Of a DNA stretch of 64,000 bases, positions 10,575 through 20,415 are shown in pieces. The notes below the pieces were generated by a model. The model saw nothing but the letters and a program-made list of their open reading frames with translations. It was not told the origin of the DNA and searched no databases. Each line of letters begins with the position of its first letter. The first letter of the stretch is position 1. Origin of the DNA: Bacteroidota bacterium. Lineage in GTDB: Bacteria > Bacteroidota > Bacteroidia > 2-12-FULL-35-15. The position numbers were made by a program, and so were the translations under genes. The stretch spans positions 248,001 through 312,000 of the forward strand of contig CANNHN010000002.1 in assembly GCA_947504725.1 (NCBI GenBank), in the 5' to 3' direction.

Positions 10575-10602
10575 TTGTTTATTTATTTTATTCGCACCTT
10601 TG
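10575..10602 (+). promoter_or_regulatory. Possible Bacteroidota promoter upstream of the NtrY-like kinase
   Basis: A TTG at 10575-10577 is followed 17 bp later by CACCTTTG (10595-10602), close to the Bacteroidota -33 TTG / -7 TAnnTTTG pattern. It lies 54 bp before the kinase start and faces away from the divergent membrane TPR gene. The weak first two bases of the -7 element make this tentative. Confidence 0.4.
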
Positions 10603-10655
10603 TTTAACTGAATAGTACATTTTCTTGAACACTAAATGTATAAATAATAATTTTC

Positions 10656-13600
10656 TTGAAAAAATTTTTTAAAAACAAATACTCTCTTTTTCTGCTTGCC
10701 TTTCTTTTTTTGGCAACTGGAGCCTTTCTATATTATACGTTTTCGGGTGGCGCAGCCCCAACTATAAAGGGGTTTGAAAGCGTTTTACATAAAAAAGAAC
10801 TGCGCCTCAATCAAGAAATGTTAGCGCTTGCAAAGCGTGCAGAATCTGAAAACTATACTGATCTTTTTGCCAAAAGTCCTGCTTATTATGGGGATTTAAT
10901 GAAAAACGAAGGTGTTGCGTTACTTATTTATGAAAACGACACATTAAAGTTTTGGAGCGACAACTCGATTGCAGTTGAAAATTGGGTGAAAGAAGTTTGT
11001 TTAGATCAAAAAATGGCGAAGCTACACAATGGTTGGTTTGAAGTTGTTCGCCCTAACACCAACGCAACGACAACAAGAGCTATCGTTGGACTGGTTTTAG
11101 TAAAGAATGAATATCCCTATCAAAACAAATATTTGGTAAATGAATTTCAAAAAGACTTTGCTGTTCCTTCTGAGACAAAATTAATTACCGACAATCCGAA
11201 CGCCACAAATGATGTTAGAAATTATAATGGAGAGTATCTCTTTTCTCTAGAATTTAACTCCGCTAACAATTCCGTTTCGAGCGCAACTTACGTTTCAATT
11301 CTTTTAACCTTAATTGGTTTTGTTTTTTTAATTCTATTCTTAAAAGTGCTTTGCAGTGATTTGTTATCAAAACAAGGGAAAAATTATTCAACTATCGTAT
11401 TCCTAATTTTGATTGTTGTGATACGTTATTTTTCAATAACACTTTCTCTTCCTGAAAGCTTTTATTCGTTTGACTTGTTCAGCCCAACAATCTTCGCAAA
11501 CGCAAATTCTATTTGGCTTACATCGCTTGGCGACTTACTGCTAAATGTAATTTTGTTGTTTTATATGACTTACACATTTTTTAATGACTGCGAATTCGAT
11601 GCGCTTGTAAGCAGATTACAAAAAATCAATAAGCTTATTTTGTCATTTATGTTTTTCCTTGGTTTCTTTTGGTTTTCATGGCTAATTAACGGATTATTTA
11701 CTGGTTTAATTAAAAACTCAAACATTCCTTTTGGCATAAACAATCTTTTCACTCTTAATCAATATAGTTACGTTGGCATCATTACAATTGGTCTTTTGCT
11801 TTTCATATATTTCCTTTTTGCCGATAAGCTTGTTTCGGTTTTAAAGCAGCTGAAGCTTAACAACAAGCAATACTTTCTTGTTTTTATTGTTTCGTCTGCC
11901 GTCCATACGCTTATCTCTCATTTGCTAGGCACACTGGATTTAATAGTGATTTTCTGGCCGTTCTTGTTGGTGCTTTCTATCGCTTTAATAAAACGAAAGC
12001 AAACTTTTTACCCTTTTTCGAGTATTATCTTTTTGGTTTTTCTTTTCTCATTATACTCTGTTCACATTTTTATAAAACATTCTGGTTTAAAAGAAGTAGA
12101 GAGTAGAAAAGTTTATGCGGAAAAATTAGCTGCCGAACAAGATCCTGTGGCGGAACTTTTGTTTAAAGATGTAGAGAAAAAACTACAAGTAGATACGGTA
12201 TTGTTATCACTAGTAAGTGGTCTCGAAAAGGAACCCGAAGCTTTTGAGAAAAGAATTAAACAGCAATATTTTAGTGGCTTTTGGGAAAAATACGATGTGC
12301 ATGTTGCTCTATTCGACAGCGCTTGCGCGCCAATCATTCGTTCACAAAATCCATTGTTCGATAATAATTTTTATTTTGATGAGCTTATCGAAAAACGTGG
12401 ACAAGAAACTTCTTGTGAGGGTTTTCACTTTATCAACAACTCTTCTGGTAAAATAAGTTATTTAGCAAAGCTTCCGTTGTATAAGAAAAGTCCCGCATCC
12501 TCAAAATTTGGAACTATTTATATTGAATTAGATGCAAAGTTTGTTTCTGATGAAGTTGGATTTCCAGAGCTTTTGCTAGATAGAAACATTGGTTTGTCTC
12601 AAGAGTTGAGTAATTACTCATATGCAAAATACAAACACAATCAACTATTAAATCATTATGGAAAGTATACATATCGTTTAACCGCATTTGATTTTAAAAT
12701 GTCTGCAGAAGATTTTGTTTATCAGAAGAAAGACGGGTATAATCATTTGCTATATCGCCCAAACCCCGAAACGCTTGTAGTGCTTAGCAAGCGCAACGAT
12801 GGGTTGGTTGGGAAGGTGACTACGTTTTCTTATTTGTTTGCATTTTTTAGTTTGCTTTTGTTGTCGATTTTGTTCTTACGACAAGTTTCATTGGGTCGTG
12901 TTTTAGAAAATTTTAGTTTTAAATATCGCATTCAAGTTCTTCTCGTTTTTATTGTTCTTACATCACTTGCGTTATTTGGTGGCGGCACTATATATTATAT
13001 CAAACAACAGTTTGAATTCAAAAACAAGGAAAATATTAGCGAAAAAATTCATTCTGTATTAATTGATGTAGAAAGTAAATTGTCAACAGAAGCTGTTTTA
13101 AACAAAGGATTAACAGAGTACGTAGCTTTTATTCTAAAAAAATCTTCTTCTGTTTTCTTTACCGACATCAACTTGTATGATGTGGAGGGAAACTTGTATG
13201 CATCATCAAGGTCGAAGGTTTTTGACGAAGGATTAACATCTAAAAAAATGAATCCGGAAGCCTTTTTACAAATAGCCCTTTTGGGAAAATCAGAATTTAT
13301 ACATGATGAAAGAATAGGAAAATTAGAATATTTGTCAGCATACATTCCATTTAAAAACAAAGAAGGAAAACTTCTTGCCTACCTAAACCTTCCTTATTTT
13401 GCGAAGCAAAGTGAATTAGAAAAAGAGATTTCGGGATTCTTAGTTGCATTAATAAATATTTATGTTTTACTTTTTGCGCTCTCAATTGTCTCTGCTATTT
13501 TTATTTCTAATTATGTTACGAAACCGTTGAAATTAATTCAAGACAAGCTGAGTAAAATCAAACTTGGCACCACCAATGAGCCAATAGAATGGAAAGAAAA

Positions 13601-14363
13601 CGATGAAATTGGAAGTCTAGTAAGTGAATACAACCGAATGATTGTTGAGCTTTCAAATAGTGCAGAATTATTAGCAAAATCAGAACGAGAGAGCGCCTGG
13701 AGAGAAATGGCAAAGCAGGTGGCACACGAAATAAAAAACCCTCTAACACCAATGAAACTGAGCGTTCAACACTTGCAGCGAACCTGGAAAGATGATGGAC
13801 CCGATATGGATGAAAAAATGGAGCGCCTAACAAAAACCATCATCGAACAAATTGACACGCTATCAAATATCGCTACAGAATTTTCTAATTTTGCGAAAAT
13901 GCCAAAAGCAAATTTGGAAAAAATAAACATTAAAGAACTTATTGTAAATACAATCGCCCTTTTCCATGATTCAGAAAATTTGGAAATTGTTTTTGAAACC
14001 AAAATTGAAATCGAGGCTTTTGTAAACGCTGACAAAGAGCAATTGTTGCGGGTCTTTAATAACCTAATCAAAAATGCAGCACAAGCAATTCCTGAAGAAC
14101 GAAAAGGCAAAATTGTTGTTTCGCTGAGCCGCGAAAAGCTACATTATATAATATCGGTTTCTGATAATGGAAATGGAATAGACGATGATGTGTTAGATAA
14201 AATATTTGTTCCAAACTTTACTACAAAAACAGGCGGAATGGGACTTGGATTAGCAATGGTCAAAAACATAGTTGAAACTGTAAATGGTAGAATTTGGTTT
14301 GAAACCAAAACAGGAACTGGCACAATATTCTTTGTTTCGTTGCCTTGTTATTTGGAAGACTAA
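10656..14363 (+). CDS. Large NtrY-like membrane sensor histidine kinase
   Basis: The protein has 1235 residues and starts with TTG, directly giving a Lys-rich, membrane-entering N terminus (KKFFKNKYSLFLLAFLFLA). About ten membrane segments are predicted: one at 8-28, a cluster at roughly 205-465, two near 725-780, and one before HAMP at about 920-945. Two extracytoplasmic sensor regions lie between them. The cytoplasmic part holds HAMP (about 945-1000), a dimerisation helix with the phospho-acceptor His1024 in VAHEIKNPLTP, and an HATPase domain with NLIKNAAQA, DNGNGI and GGMGLGLAMV boxes. The kinase core resembles NtrY, but the N-terminal half is far longer than usual. No response regulator gene is adjacent, so the partner is unknown. 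Confidence 0.88.
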   Translation: MKKFFKNKYSLFLLAFLFLATGAFLYYTFSGGAAPTIKGFESVLHKKELRLNQEMLALAKRAESENYTDLFAKSPAYYGDLMKNEGVALLIYENDTLKFWSDNSIAVENWVKEVCLDQKMAKLHNGWFEVVRPNTNATTTRAIVGLVLVKNEYPYQNKYLVNEFQKDFAVPSETKLITDNPNATNDVRNYNGEYLFSLEFNSANNSVSSATYVSILLTLIGFVFLILFLKVLCSDLLSKQGKNYSTIVFLILIVVIRYFSITLSLPESFYSFDLFSPTIFANANSIWLTSLGDLLLNVILLFYMTYTFFNDCEFDALVSRLQKINKLILSFMFFLGFFWFSWLINGLFTGLIKNSNIPFGINNLFTLNQYSYVGIITIGLLLFIYFLFADKLVSVLKQLKLNNKQYFLVFIVSSAVHTLISHLLGTLDLIVIFWPFLLVLSIALIKRKQTFYPFSSIIFLVFLFSLYSVHIFIKHSGLKEVESRKVYAEKLAAEQDPVAELLFKDVEKKLQVDTVLLSLVSGLEKEPEAFEKRIKQQYFSGFWEKYDVHVALFDSACAPIIRSQNPLFDNNFYFDELIEKRGQETSCEGFHFINNSSGKISYLAKLPLYKKSPASSKFGTIYIELDAKFVSDEVGFPELLLDRNIGLSQELSNYSYAKYKHNQLLNHYGKYTYRLTAFDFKMSAEDFVYQKKDGYNHLLYRPNPETLVVLSKRNDGLVGKVTTFSYLFAFFSLLLLSILFLRQVSLGRVLENFSFKYRIQVLLVFIVLTSLALFGGGTIYYIKQQFEFKNKENISEKIHSVLIDVESKLSTEAVLNKGLTEYVAFILKKSSSVFFTDINLYDVEGNLYASSRSKVFDEGLTSKKMNPEAFLQIALLGKSEFIHDERIGKLEYLSAYIPFKNKEGKLLAYLNLPYFAKQSELEKEISGFLVALINIYVLLFALSIVSAIFISNYVTKPLKLIQDKLSKIKLGTTNEPIEWKENDEIGSLVSEYNRMIVELSNSAELLAKSERESAWREMAKQVAHEIKNPLTPMKLSVQHLQRTWKDDGPDMDEKMERLTKTIIEQIDTLSNIATEFSNFAKMPKANLEKINIKELIVNTIALFHDSENLEIVFETKIEIEAFVNADKEQLLRVFNNLIKNAAQAIPEERKGKIVVSLSREKLHYIISVSDNGNGIDDDVLDKIFVPNFTTKTGGMGLGLAMVKNIVETVNGRIWFETKTGTGTIFFVSLPCYLED

Positions 14364-14465
14364 GCGCTCGTTTACTTCTATCTTTTATTTTGTATTTACT
14401 TCTTTAGAAAAGGCATTTTCCAAGCAATACATTTTGTATATTCGTAACCTATAATTATTATTATT

Positions 14466-14873
14466 ATGAATAGACCAATACGTGTTTTAGTAGCAAAAGT
14501 TGGCCTTGATGGACACGACCGCGGTGCAAAAGTAATTGCGTCTTTTTTGCGCGATGCAGGAATGGAAGTAATTTATACCGGCCTCCGCCAAACACCCGAA
14601 ATGGTTGTAAATGCTGCTTTGCAAGAAGATGTAGACGCAATCGGTATAAGCATATTGTCGGGAGCGCATAACACTGTTTTTCCTAAAGTCATTTCTATGA
14701 TGAAGGAAAAGGGCCTGAACGATGTTCTGTTAACTGGGGGAGGAATTATTCCAGATAAAGATATTCAAAATCTAAATAAACTGGGCGTAGGAAAGCTTTT
14801 TCCTCCTGGCACCGACACGAAAGAAATCGTTGAATACATCACAAATTATGTTAATGAGCACAGAACCTTTTAA
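14466..14873 (+). CDS. Stand-alone cobalamin-binding subunit of methylmalonyl-CoA mutase type
   Basis: The protein has 135 residues and contains only the B12-binding Rossmann-like domain. The motifs are visible: [12 protein letters not shown] (the DxHxxG loop whose His coordinates cobalt), ISILSG (SxL) and LTGGGI (GG). The mutase catalytic barrel is absent, so it must pair with a separately encoded large chain, as in two-subunit acyl-CoA mutases, or act as a B12 carrier. No large subunit is in this window. The downstream enoyl-CoA hydratase begins 10 bp after its stop codon, so the two are probably co-transcribed and tied to short-chain acyl-CoA metabolism. A TATATTCG sequence at 14437-14444 may be its -7 promoter element. 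Confidence 0.85.
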   Translation: MNRPIRVLVAKVGLDGHDRGAKVIASFLRDAGMEVIYTGLRQTPEMVVNAALQEDVDAIGISILSGAHNTVFPKVISMMKEKGLNDVLLTGGGIIPDKDIQNLNKLGVGKLFPPGTDTKEIVEYITNYVNEHRTF

Positions 14874-14883
14874 TCCTTCCGTT

Positions 14884-15663
14884 ATGACATTCGAAACCCT
14901 TTTAGCTTCAATAGAGAATAATATTTTAACGATTACCATTAATCGTCCAGATAAACTAAATGCACTGAACAAAAAAACGGTCGAAGAAATTGGTGTTGCA
15001 GTTAAAAACGGTGAAACGAACAATGATGTGAAAGCAATTATCATTACAGGGGCTGGACCAAAATCATTTGTTGCGGGGGCTGATATTGCTGAGTTTGTTG
15101 GTCTTTCGGTAGAACAAGGAATGGCGTTGGCAAAAGCCGGACAAGATGTTTTCAAGCAAATTGAAAATTGTTCGAAGCCTGTTGTAGCTGCGGTGAATGG
15201 CTTTGCTTTAGGTGGCGGGTGTGAGTTGTCTATGGCGTGCCACTTGAGAATTGCGAGCGACAATGCAAAATTCGGTCAACCAGAAGTAAACCTTGGTTTG
15301 ATTGCCGGTTATGGTGGAACACAACGATTGATTCAATACGTGGGCAAAACAAAAGCATTGGAACTACACATGACGGGCGATATGTTAAATGCAGAACAAG
15401 CATTGACTTTGGGTTTAGTAAATTATGTTGTTGCTCAGGATCAGCTAATGGCAAAATGTTCTGAAGTAATCGAAAAAATAAAAACAAAATCACCAAAAGC
15501 AATTACTGGTGTTATCAATAGTGTGAATGCTTATTTCGAAAATGGGGTTGATGGTTTTAATGCAGAAATAAACGAGTTTGGAAAATGTTTTGCTACAGAA
15601 GATTTTAAAGAAGGAACAACTGCGTTTTTAGAAAAACGAAAAGCAAATTTCACAGGAAAATAA
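14884..15663 (+). CDS. Enoyl-CoA hydratase/isomerase (crotonase) family protein
   Basis: The protein has 259 residues. The frame is open further upstream, but the ATG at 14884 gives the family start MTFETLLASIENNILTIT and clears the previous gene. Crotonase signatures are NRPDKLNALN, the first oxyanion-hole segment FVAGADIAEF, the second one GFALGGGCELSMACH, and the acid/base region FGQPEVNLGLIAGYGGTQRL, with both catalytic Glu positions present (GGGCELS and GQPEVNLG). It hydrates 2-enoyl-CoA to 3-hydroxyacyl-CoA in beta-oxidation, branched-chain amino acid or butyrate-type pathways. Which substrate cannot be decided from the sequence. It probably shares a transcript with the B12-binding subunit, and the flippase gene follows after 1 bp. 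Confidence 0.9.
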   Translation: MTFETLLASIENNILTITINRPDKLNALNKKTVEEIGVAVKNGETNNDVKAIIITGAGPKSFVAGADIAEFVGLSVEQGMALAKAGQDVFKQIENCSKPVVAAVNGFALGGGCELSMACHLRIASDNAKFGQPEVNLGLIAGYGGTQRLIQYVGKTKALELHMTGDMLNAEQALTLGLVNYVVAQDQLMAKCSEVIEKIKTKSPKAITGVINSVNAYFENGVDGFNAEINEFGKCFATEDFKEGTTAFLEKRKANFTGK

Positions 15664-15664
15664 A

Positions 15665-17137
15665 TTGAATCCATTAAAAAAACTCGCATCACAAACCGCC
15701 ATTTATGGTTTGCCTACTATTGTGGGGCGATTGCTGAATTACCTTTTAACTCCCCTTTTTACTTATAATTTTTCTACTGAAGAGTTTGGTGTTGTAACAT
15801 CCGCGTATGCTTATGTTTCTTTCTTGTTGGTGTTTCTAACCTATGGAATGGAAACCGCACTTTTCAAGTTTTCACAATCCGAAAACGATAAACAAAAAGT
15901 TTATACCACAGCATTAATTTCTCTTTTTACAACTAGCGTTCTCTTCATTATTTTAGCAAGCGCCTTTTCTAGCTCTATCTCCGAAAGCATTAAGTTTAAT
16001 GGCCACCCCGAATATGTAATTTGGTTTGCTATTATCATTGCTACCGATGCGCTTACAAGTATTCCGTTTGCCAAACTTCGTGAACAAGGAAAGGCAAAGC
16101 GCTTTGCAATTGTAAAAGTCATTAATATTGCAACCTATATCGGACTCAACGTTTTCTTTATTTTGTTCTGTAAACCTGTTTACGAAGCTGAAGCATCTCC
16201 ATACAAAAGTTTTGTTGAGTCCGTTTACAATCCTGAAATTGGGGTAGGATATATTTTCATTTCCAATTTAATAGCAACACTTGTAACGCTTTTGCTTCTT
16301 TCTCCTGAGATTTTAAGAATGCGATATGTGTTTGATTCGCCACTTTGGAAACGAATGATGTTGTATGCTCTTCCTTTGTTAATTGCTGGTTTGGCTGGAA
16401 TGGTAAACGAAACGCTTGATCGTGTTTTATTAACTTATTTGCTACCTGAAAGCGAAGCTATGTCGCAAACGGGTATATATGGCGCATGCTACAAGGTTTC
16501 TATCATCATGACTATTTTTATTCAAACTTTTCGTTTTGCTGCAGAACCCTTCTTTTTTAGTCAGTCGAAAGACAAAGACTCAAAAAAAACAAATGCTTTA
16601 ATAATGAAATATTTTGTAATTATTTGTGCAATTATTTTTTTAGGAACCACCATGAACTTGTCGTGGATCCAATATTTTGTTGGTGAAGATTTTAGAGCAG
16701 GGATGGGTGTTGTTCCAATTTTGCTTTTAGCTAATTTGTTTTTGGGTGTTTTCATTAACCAATCTATCTGGTATAAACTAACCGGACAAACGGGATATGG
16801 GGCGTTGCTCACTATTTTTGGTGCAATAATTACAATTTCATTAAACTTTTACTGGATCCCGCGCATCGGATATATGGGCTCCGCATGGGCTACACTTATT
16901 TGTTATGCCAGCATGATGGTGCTTTCCTACTTTTTGGGTAATAAACATTACCCTGTTAATTACGACCTAAAACGCATCTTCACTTACTTGGGATTATCAT
17001 TAACTTTGTACTTTCTGGCGCTTTTGATTCAAACAGAATCTGTGTCAATAAATCTTATAATAAACAACGTCTTGCTTATAGGATATGTGTTGTTTGCATG
17101 GAAAATGGAGAAGCAAAATTTTAAAAAACTAACATGA
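15665..17137 (+). CDS. Polysaccharide flippase (Wzx-like, MOP superfamily)
   Basis: The protein has 490 residues with a TTG start one base after the hydratase stop. Twelve to fourteen hydrophobic helices cover nearly its full length and no soluble domain is present. The N terminus ([21 protein letters not shown]) is typical of the Bacteroidota lipopolysaccharide/oligosaccharide flippase family, which moves lipid-linked sugar units across the inner membrane. No glycosyltransferase cluster surrounds it; in this phylum the gene is commonly found in front of dut and a nucleotidyltransferase, as here. Its stop overlaps the dut start by four bases (ATGA), consistent with an operon. Confidence 0.85.
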   Translation: MNPLKKLASQTAIYGLPTIVGRLLNYLLTPLFTYNFSTEEFGVVTSAYAYVSFLLVFLTYGMETALFKFSQSENDKQKVYTTALISLFTTSVLFIILASAFSSSISESIKFNGHPEYVIWFAIIIATDALTSIPFAKLREQGKAKRFAIVKVINIATYIGLNVFFILFCKPVYEAEASPYKSFVESVYNPEIGVGYIFISNLIATLVTLLLLSPEILRMRYVFDSPLWKRMMLYALPLLIAGLAGMVNETLDRVLLTYLLPESEAMSQTGIYGACYKVSIIMTIFIQTFRFAAEPFFFSQSKDKDSKKTNALIMKYFVIICAIIFLGTTMNLSWIQYFVGEDFRAGMGVVPILLLANLFLGVFINQSIWYKLTGQTGYGALLTIFGAIITISLNFYWIPRIGYMGSAWATLICYASMMVLSYFLGNKHYPVNYDLKRIFTYLGLSLTLYFLALLIQTESVSINLIINNVLLIGYVLFAWKMEKQNFKKLT

Positions 17138-17568
17138 AAATTAAAGTCATAAATAAATCAAAACACGAACTGCCAACTTATGCAACTGGTGGCGCAGCCG
17201 GAATGGACTTGCGTGCAAATATTGATGCTCCTCTTGTTTTAAAATCACTCGAAAGGACCTTGGTGGCAACAGGTTTATTTATTGAATTGCCTCTCGGATT
17301 TGAAGCTCAAATTCGTCCTCGCAGTGGTTTAGCGTTTAAAAATGGATTAACGGTGTTAAACTCTCCGGGCACAATTGATGCAGACTACAGAGGAGAAATA
17401 AAAGTAATTCTAGTGAATCTTTCAAAAGATGATTTTACTATAAATGACGGAGAGCGGGTTGCTCAAATGGTGATTGCAAAACACGAACAAGCTGAGTGGG
17501 AGCCGGTTCAGGTGTTAGAAGAAAGCACAAGAGGCGAAGGCGGATTCGGAAGCACAGGAAAAAAGTAG
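17134..17568 (+). CDS. dut: Deoxyuridine 5'-triphosphate nucleotidohydrolase (dUTPase)
   Basis: The protein has 144 residues, the normal size for a trimeric dUTPase. All five family motifs are present in order: [29 protein letters not shown] (with the catalytic Asp), GERVAQMVI and the C-terminal P-loop-like lid [10 protein letters not shown]. It hydrolyses dUTP to dUMP and pyrophosphate, which keeps uracil out of DNA and feeds thymidylate synthesis. It acts in the cytoplasm. The start codon overlaps the flippase stop, and the nucleotidyltransferase follows after 59 bp. Confidence 0.97.
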   Translation: MKIKVINKSKHELPTYATGGAAGMDLRANIDAPLVLKSLERTLVATGLFIELPLGFEAQIRPRSGLAFKNGLTVLNSPGTIDADYRGEIKVILVNLSKDDFTINDGERVAQMVIAKHEQAEWEPVQVLEESTRGEGGFGSTGKK

Positions 17569-17627
17569 ACAATAAACAGCAAACAAAGAATTAAAAAATT
17601 CCAAACAATAAACTCTAAATTGTTTTT

Positions 17628-18629
17628 ATGAAAATTATTATACCAATGGCTGGAATGGGCAAGAGAATGCGCCCACATACATTAACAACTCCAAAGCCAC
17701 TTATTCCAATTGCTGGAAAACCAATGGTGCAGCGTATTGTCGAAGACATTATTAAGGTTTGTGACGAAAAAGTGGATGAGGTTGCGTTTGTTGTTGGGCG
17801 TTTTGGCAAAGAGGCAGAAGATAGCTTGGTAGCGGTTGCAGAAAGTTTTGGAGCCAAAGGAAGTATTTTTTATCAAGACACGCCTCTCGGAACAGCACAC
17901 GCAATTATGTGTGCAGAACGCTGCGTTACCGGAAAGGTTGTTGTTGCTTTTGCCGACACCCTGTTTAAGGCAGACTTTAAAATGGACTCTTCTCAAGAAG
18001 GAATTATTTGGGTACAAAAAGTAGATGACCCAAAACCTTTTGGTGTTGTAAAAATTGATGCAAACAATGTGATAACGGACTTTGTGGAAAAACCACAAGA
18101 GTTTGTTTCCGATCTAGCGATTATTGGTATTTACTATTTTAATGATGGCGATTATTTGAAACGTGAATTAAAGTATTTGTTAGATAACGACATTAAAGAA
18201 AAAGGAGAATATCAGCTGACAAATGCCTTAGAAAATATGAAAGCCAAAGGAACAAAGTTTTCTCCAGGAAAAGTTACCGAGTGGTTAGATTGTGGAAATA
18301 AAGATGCTACAATATATACGAATCAACGTGTGTTAGAGTTTATAAAAGGCACTGGGATAGTGGCTTCTTCACACAAAAACAACAATTCAAAAATTATTGA
18401 GCCCTGTTTTATTGGTGAAAACGTACAGCTAATTGACTCTGTAGTTGGTCCGCATGTGTCTATTGGAAGCAACACTATTATTGAAAATTCTACTGTAAAA
18501 AACAGCATTATTCAAACGAACAGTAAAATTAAAAATGCCGACATCAGCAATTCGATGATTGGAAACTATTCTGAATACACAGGAAAATCAAATGATTTAA
18601 GCATTGGTGATTACAGCACTATTAGATAA
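17628..18629 (+). CDS. Sugar-phosphate nucleotidyltransferase with left-handed beta-helix tail
   Basis: The protein has 333 residues. The N-terminal nucleotidyltransferase domain (about 1-240) has the nucleotide-binding loop PMAGMGKRMRPHT with TTPKPLIPIAGKP, the loop YQDTPLGTAHAI and the metal-binding region VVAFADTLF. The C-terminal part (about 255-333) has hexapeptide-type repeats (SVVGPHVSIGSNTIIENS), expected to form a short left-handed beta-helix. The family makes NDP-sugars (glucose-1-phosphate thymidylyl- or uridylyltransferase, or related GlmU-like enzymes) for cell-envelope glycans. The exact sugar and nucleotide cannot be read from the sequence. It sits in the conserved dut - nucleotidyltransferase - TPR lipoprotein order. 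Confidence 0.88.
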   Translation: MKIIIPMAGMGKRMRPHTLTTPKPLIPIAGKPMVQRIVEDIIKVCDEKVDEVAFVVGRFGKEAEDSLVAVAESFGAKGSIFYQDTPLGTAHAIMCAERCVTGKVVVAFADTLFKADFKMDSSQEGIIWVQKVDDPKPFGVVKIDANNVITDFVEKPQEFVSDLAIIGIYYFNDGDYLKRELKYLLDNDIKEKGEYQLTNALENMKAKGTKFSPGKVTEWLDCGNKDATIYTNQRVLEFIKGTGIVASSHKNNNSKIIEPCFIGENVQLIDSVVGPHVSIGSNTIIENSTVKNSIIQTNSKIKNADISNSMIGNYSEYTGKSNDLSIGDYSTIR

Positions 18630-18639
18630 TAAAACGATT

Positions 18640-20415
18640 TTGACTAATTGGAATTACATTTTCTTTTTACCTTTTTCTAAGAACAAATTATTCATTGTTC
18701 TGCTTTTAGCATTTTTTGGTTTCTCTTGTAAATCTCCAAAGTCGGGTCAAGATAGCGGATCTGTAAACCAGCCGAACAAAGGCCTTTCAGATAAAGAGAT
18801 TATTTTGTTTAAGCGTCTTTTCTTCGATGCAAACAAAGAGCGCATACTAAACAATTATGATATGGCAGAAACGCTTTTTGTTCAAGCGTTAAAAATTGAC
18901 CCAACAAGCGCTCCAACAATGTATGAGCTTGCAAATATATATTCCTTTCAAAACAATAAAAATCAAGCTTTGTTTTATAGTAAAAAGGCCGCTTCCATTG
19001 ATCCAAAAAATGTTTGGTACCAACTTTTATATGCCGCCTGTTTAAAAGAAAACAAAATGCTTCCGGAGGTTGCCACCGTTTATGAACGACTAGTAAAGGA
19101 CAATCCAGGAAATTATGATTTTTATTACGAGCTAGCAAACATATACTTGTATCTAAACAAAACGAGCGAAGCGATAAAAGTGTATAACAAAGTTGAGGAT
19201 GCGATTGGTGTAACAGAAACATCGTCTATGCAAAAATTAAAAATCTATAAAAACAATAATAACTTCGAAAAAGCGGTTGATGAAGCAAAAAAATTAATCA
19301 AAACGTTTCCAAAAGAATCAAAATATTATGGAATCCTTGGAGAGCTCTATCAAGAAAAAGGCATGAGCGAAAAGGCTTTTGAGACCTATAACGAATTAAT
19401 TAAAATTGACTCTAACAACGCTTACGTACATCTTTCTTTGGCTGATTATTATCGAAGTTTAAAACAAAACAACAACGCCTTTCAAGAAATAAAACTAGCC
19501 TTCAAAAGCCCAGAGTTAGACATTGATACAAAAATTAAAATCCTTTTATCATATTACGACATTACCGAAAATTATCCTGAATTAAAATCGGATGCAGATG
19601 AGTTGTGTAAAATTGTTGTTGCAGTTCATCCTGATGAAGCAAAGGCGTATGCTGTTTATGGCGACTTTCTATATCGCGACAAGAAGTTTGAATTGGCAAG
19701 AACGCAATTCAGAAAAGTGCTTTCTTTAGATCGGGGAAAATATATTTTCTGGAATCAATTACTTGAAATTGAAAACGAATTAAACGATTACAGCGCTCTT
19801 CAAAAAGAAAGCAAAGAGGCGCTTGATCTGTTTCCAAATCAGCCACTAACCTATTATTACAACGGGCTCTCAAACTATCAACTAAAAAATTATGCGGAAG
19901 TTGTTTCTGTATTATCTGAAGGAAAAGAGTTTGTTTTTGACAACAACCTATTGTTGGCTCAATTTTATGCGATTATTGGCGATGCTCAAAATCAATTAAA
20001 AAAACACGAGGAGTCAGATGCGGCTTACGACAAATCGCTTGAGTATAATCCCACAAACGTTTTTGTTTTAAACAACTACTCCTATTATCTGTCACTCCGA
20101 AATGCAAACCTTGAAAAGGCAGAAACAATGTCAAAAAAATGTAATTCACTTGAGCCAAATAGCAGCACGTTTCAGGACACTTATGGTTGGATTTTGTATC
20201 AAATGAAAAAATATGATGATGCGAAAGTTTGGATAGGAAAAGCAATCGAGAATGGAGGAAAAACAAATGGCACCCTTCTTGAACACTATGGAGATATATT
20301 ATATCAACTTGGAGAGAAGGAGAGCGCAATTAGCTTTTGGGTAAATGCAAAAAAGCAGGGCGGGGGCTCTACACTGCTTGATAAAAAGATTGCTGACAAA
20401 AAATTATATGAATAA
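18640..20415 (+). CDS. TPR lipoprotein
   Basis: The protein has 591 residues from a TTG at 18640. The frame is open back to a TTG at 18604 inside the previous gene, but the later start leaves a clean 10-bp gap and puts a hydrophobic stretch directly before the lipobox FGFSC (Cys30). The rest is almost entirely TPR helices, with at least ten units such as AETLFVQALKIDPTSAPTMYELA and AYDKSLEYNPTNVFVLNNYS. It is likely an outer-membrane lipoprotein facing the periplasm that scaffolds envelope assembly. It lies directly before a DUF4292 lipoprotein and an EnvC-like factor, so I infer a role in envelope biogenesis. The partner is unknown. Confidence 0.85.
   Translation: MTNWNYIFFLPFSKNKLFIVLLLAFFGFSCKSPKSGQDSGSVNQPNKGLSDKEIILFKRLFFDANKERILNNYDMAETLFVQALKIDPTSAPTMYELANIYSFQNNKNQALFYSKKAASIDPKNVWYQLLYAACLKENKMLPEVATVYERLVKDNPGNYDFYYELANIYLYLNKTSEAIKVYNKVEDAIGVTETSSMQKLKIYKNNNNFEKAVDEAKKLIKTFPKESKYYGILGELYQEKGMSEKAFETYNELIKIDSNNAYVHLSLADYYRSLKQNNNAFQEIKLAFKSPELDIDTKIKILLSYYDITENYPELKSDADELCKIVVAVHPDEAKAYAVYGDFLYRDKKFELARTQFRKVLSLDRGKYIFWNQLLEIENELNDYSALQKESKEALDLFPNQPLTYYYNGLSNYQLKNYAEVVSVLSEGKEFVFDNNLLLAQFYAIIGDAQNQLKKHEESDAAYDKSLEYNPTNVFVLNNYSYYLSLRNANLEKAETMSKKCNSLEPNSSTFQDTYGWILYQMKKYDDAKVWIGKAIENGGKTNGTLLEHYGDILYQLGEKESAISFWVNAKKQGGGSTLLDKKIADKKLYE

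Noticed and set aside
14830-14883. Upstream starts for the enoyl-CoA hydratase
   Set aside because: They lie inside the B12-subunit gene and add residues absent from the family.
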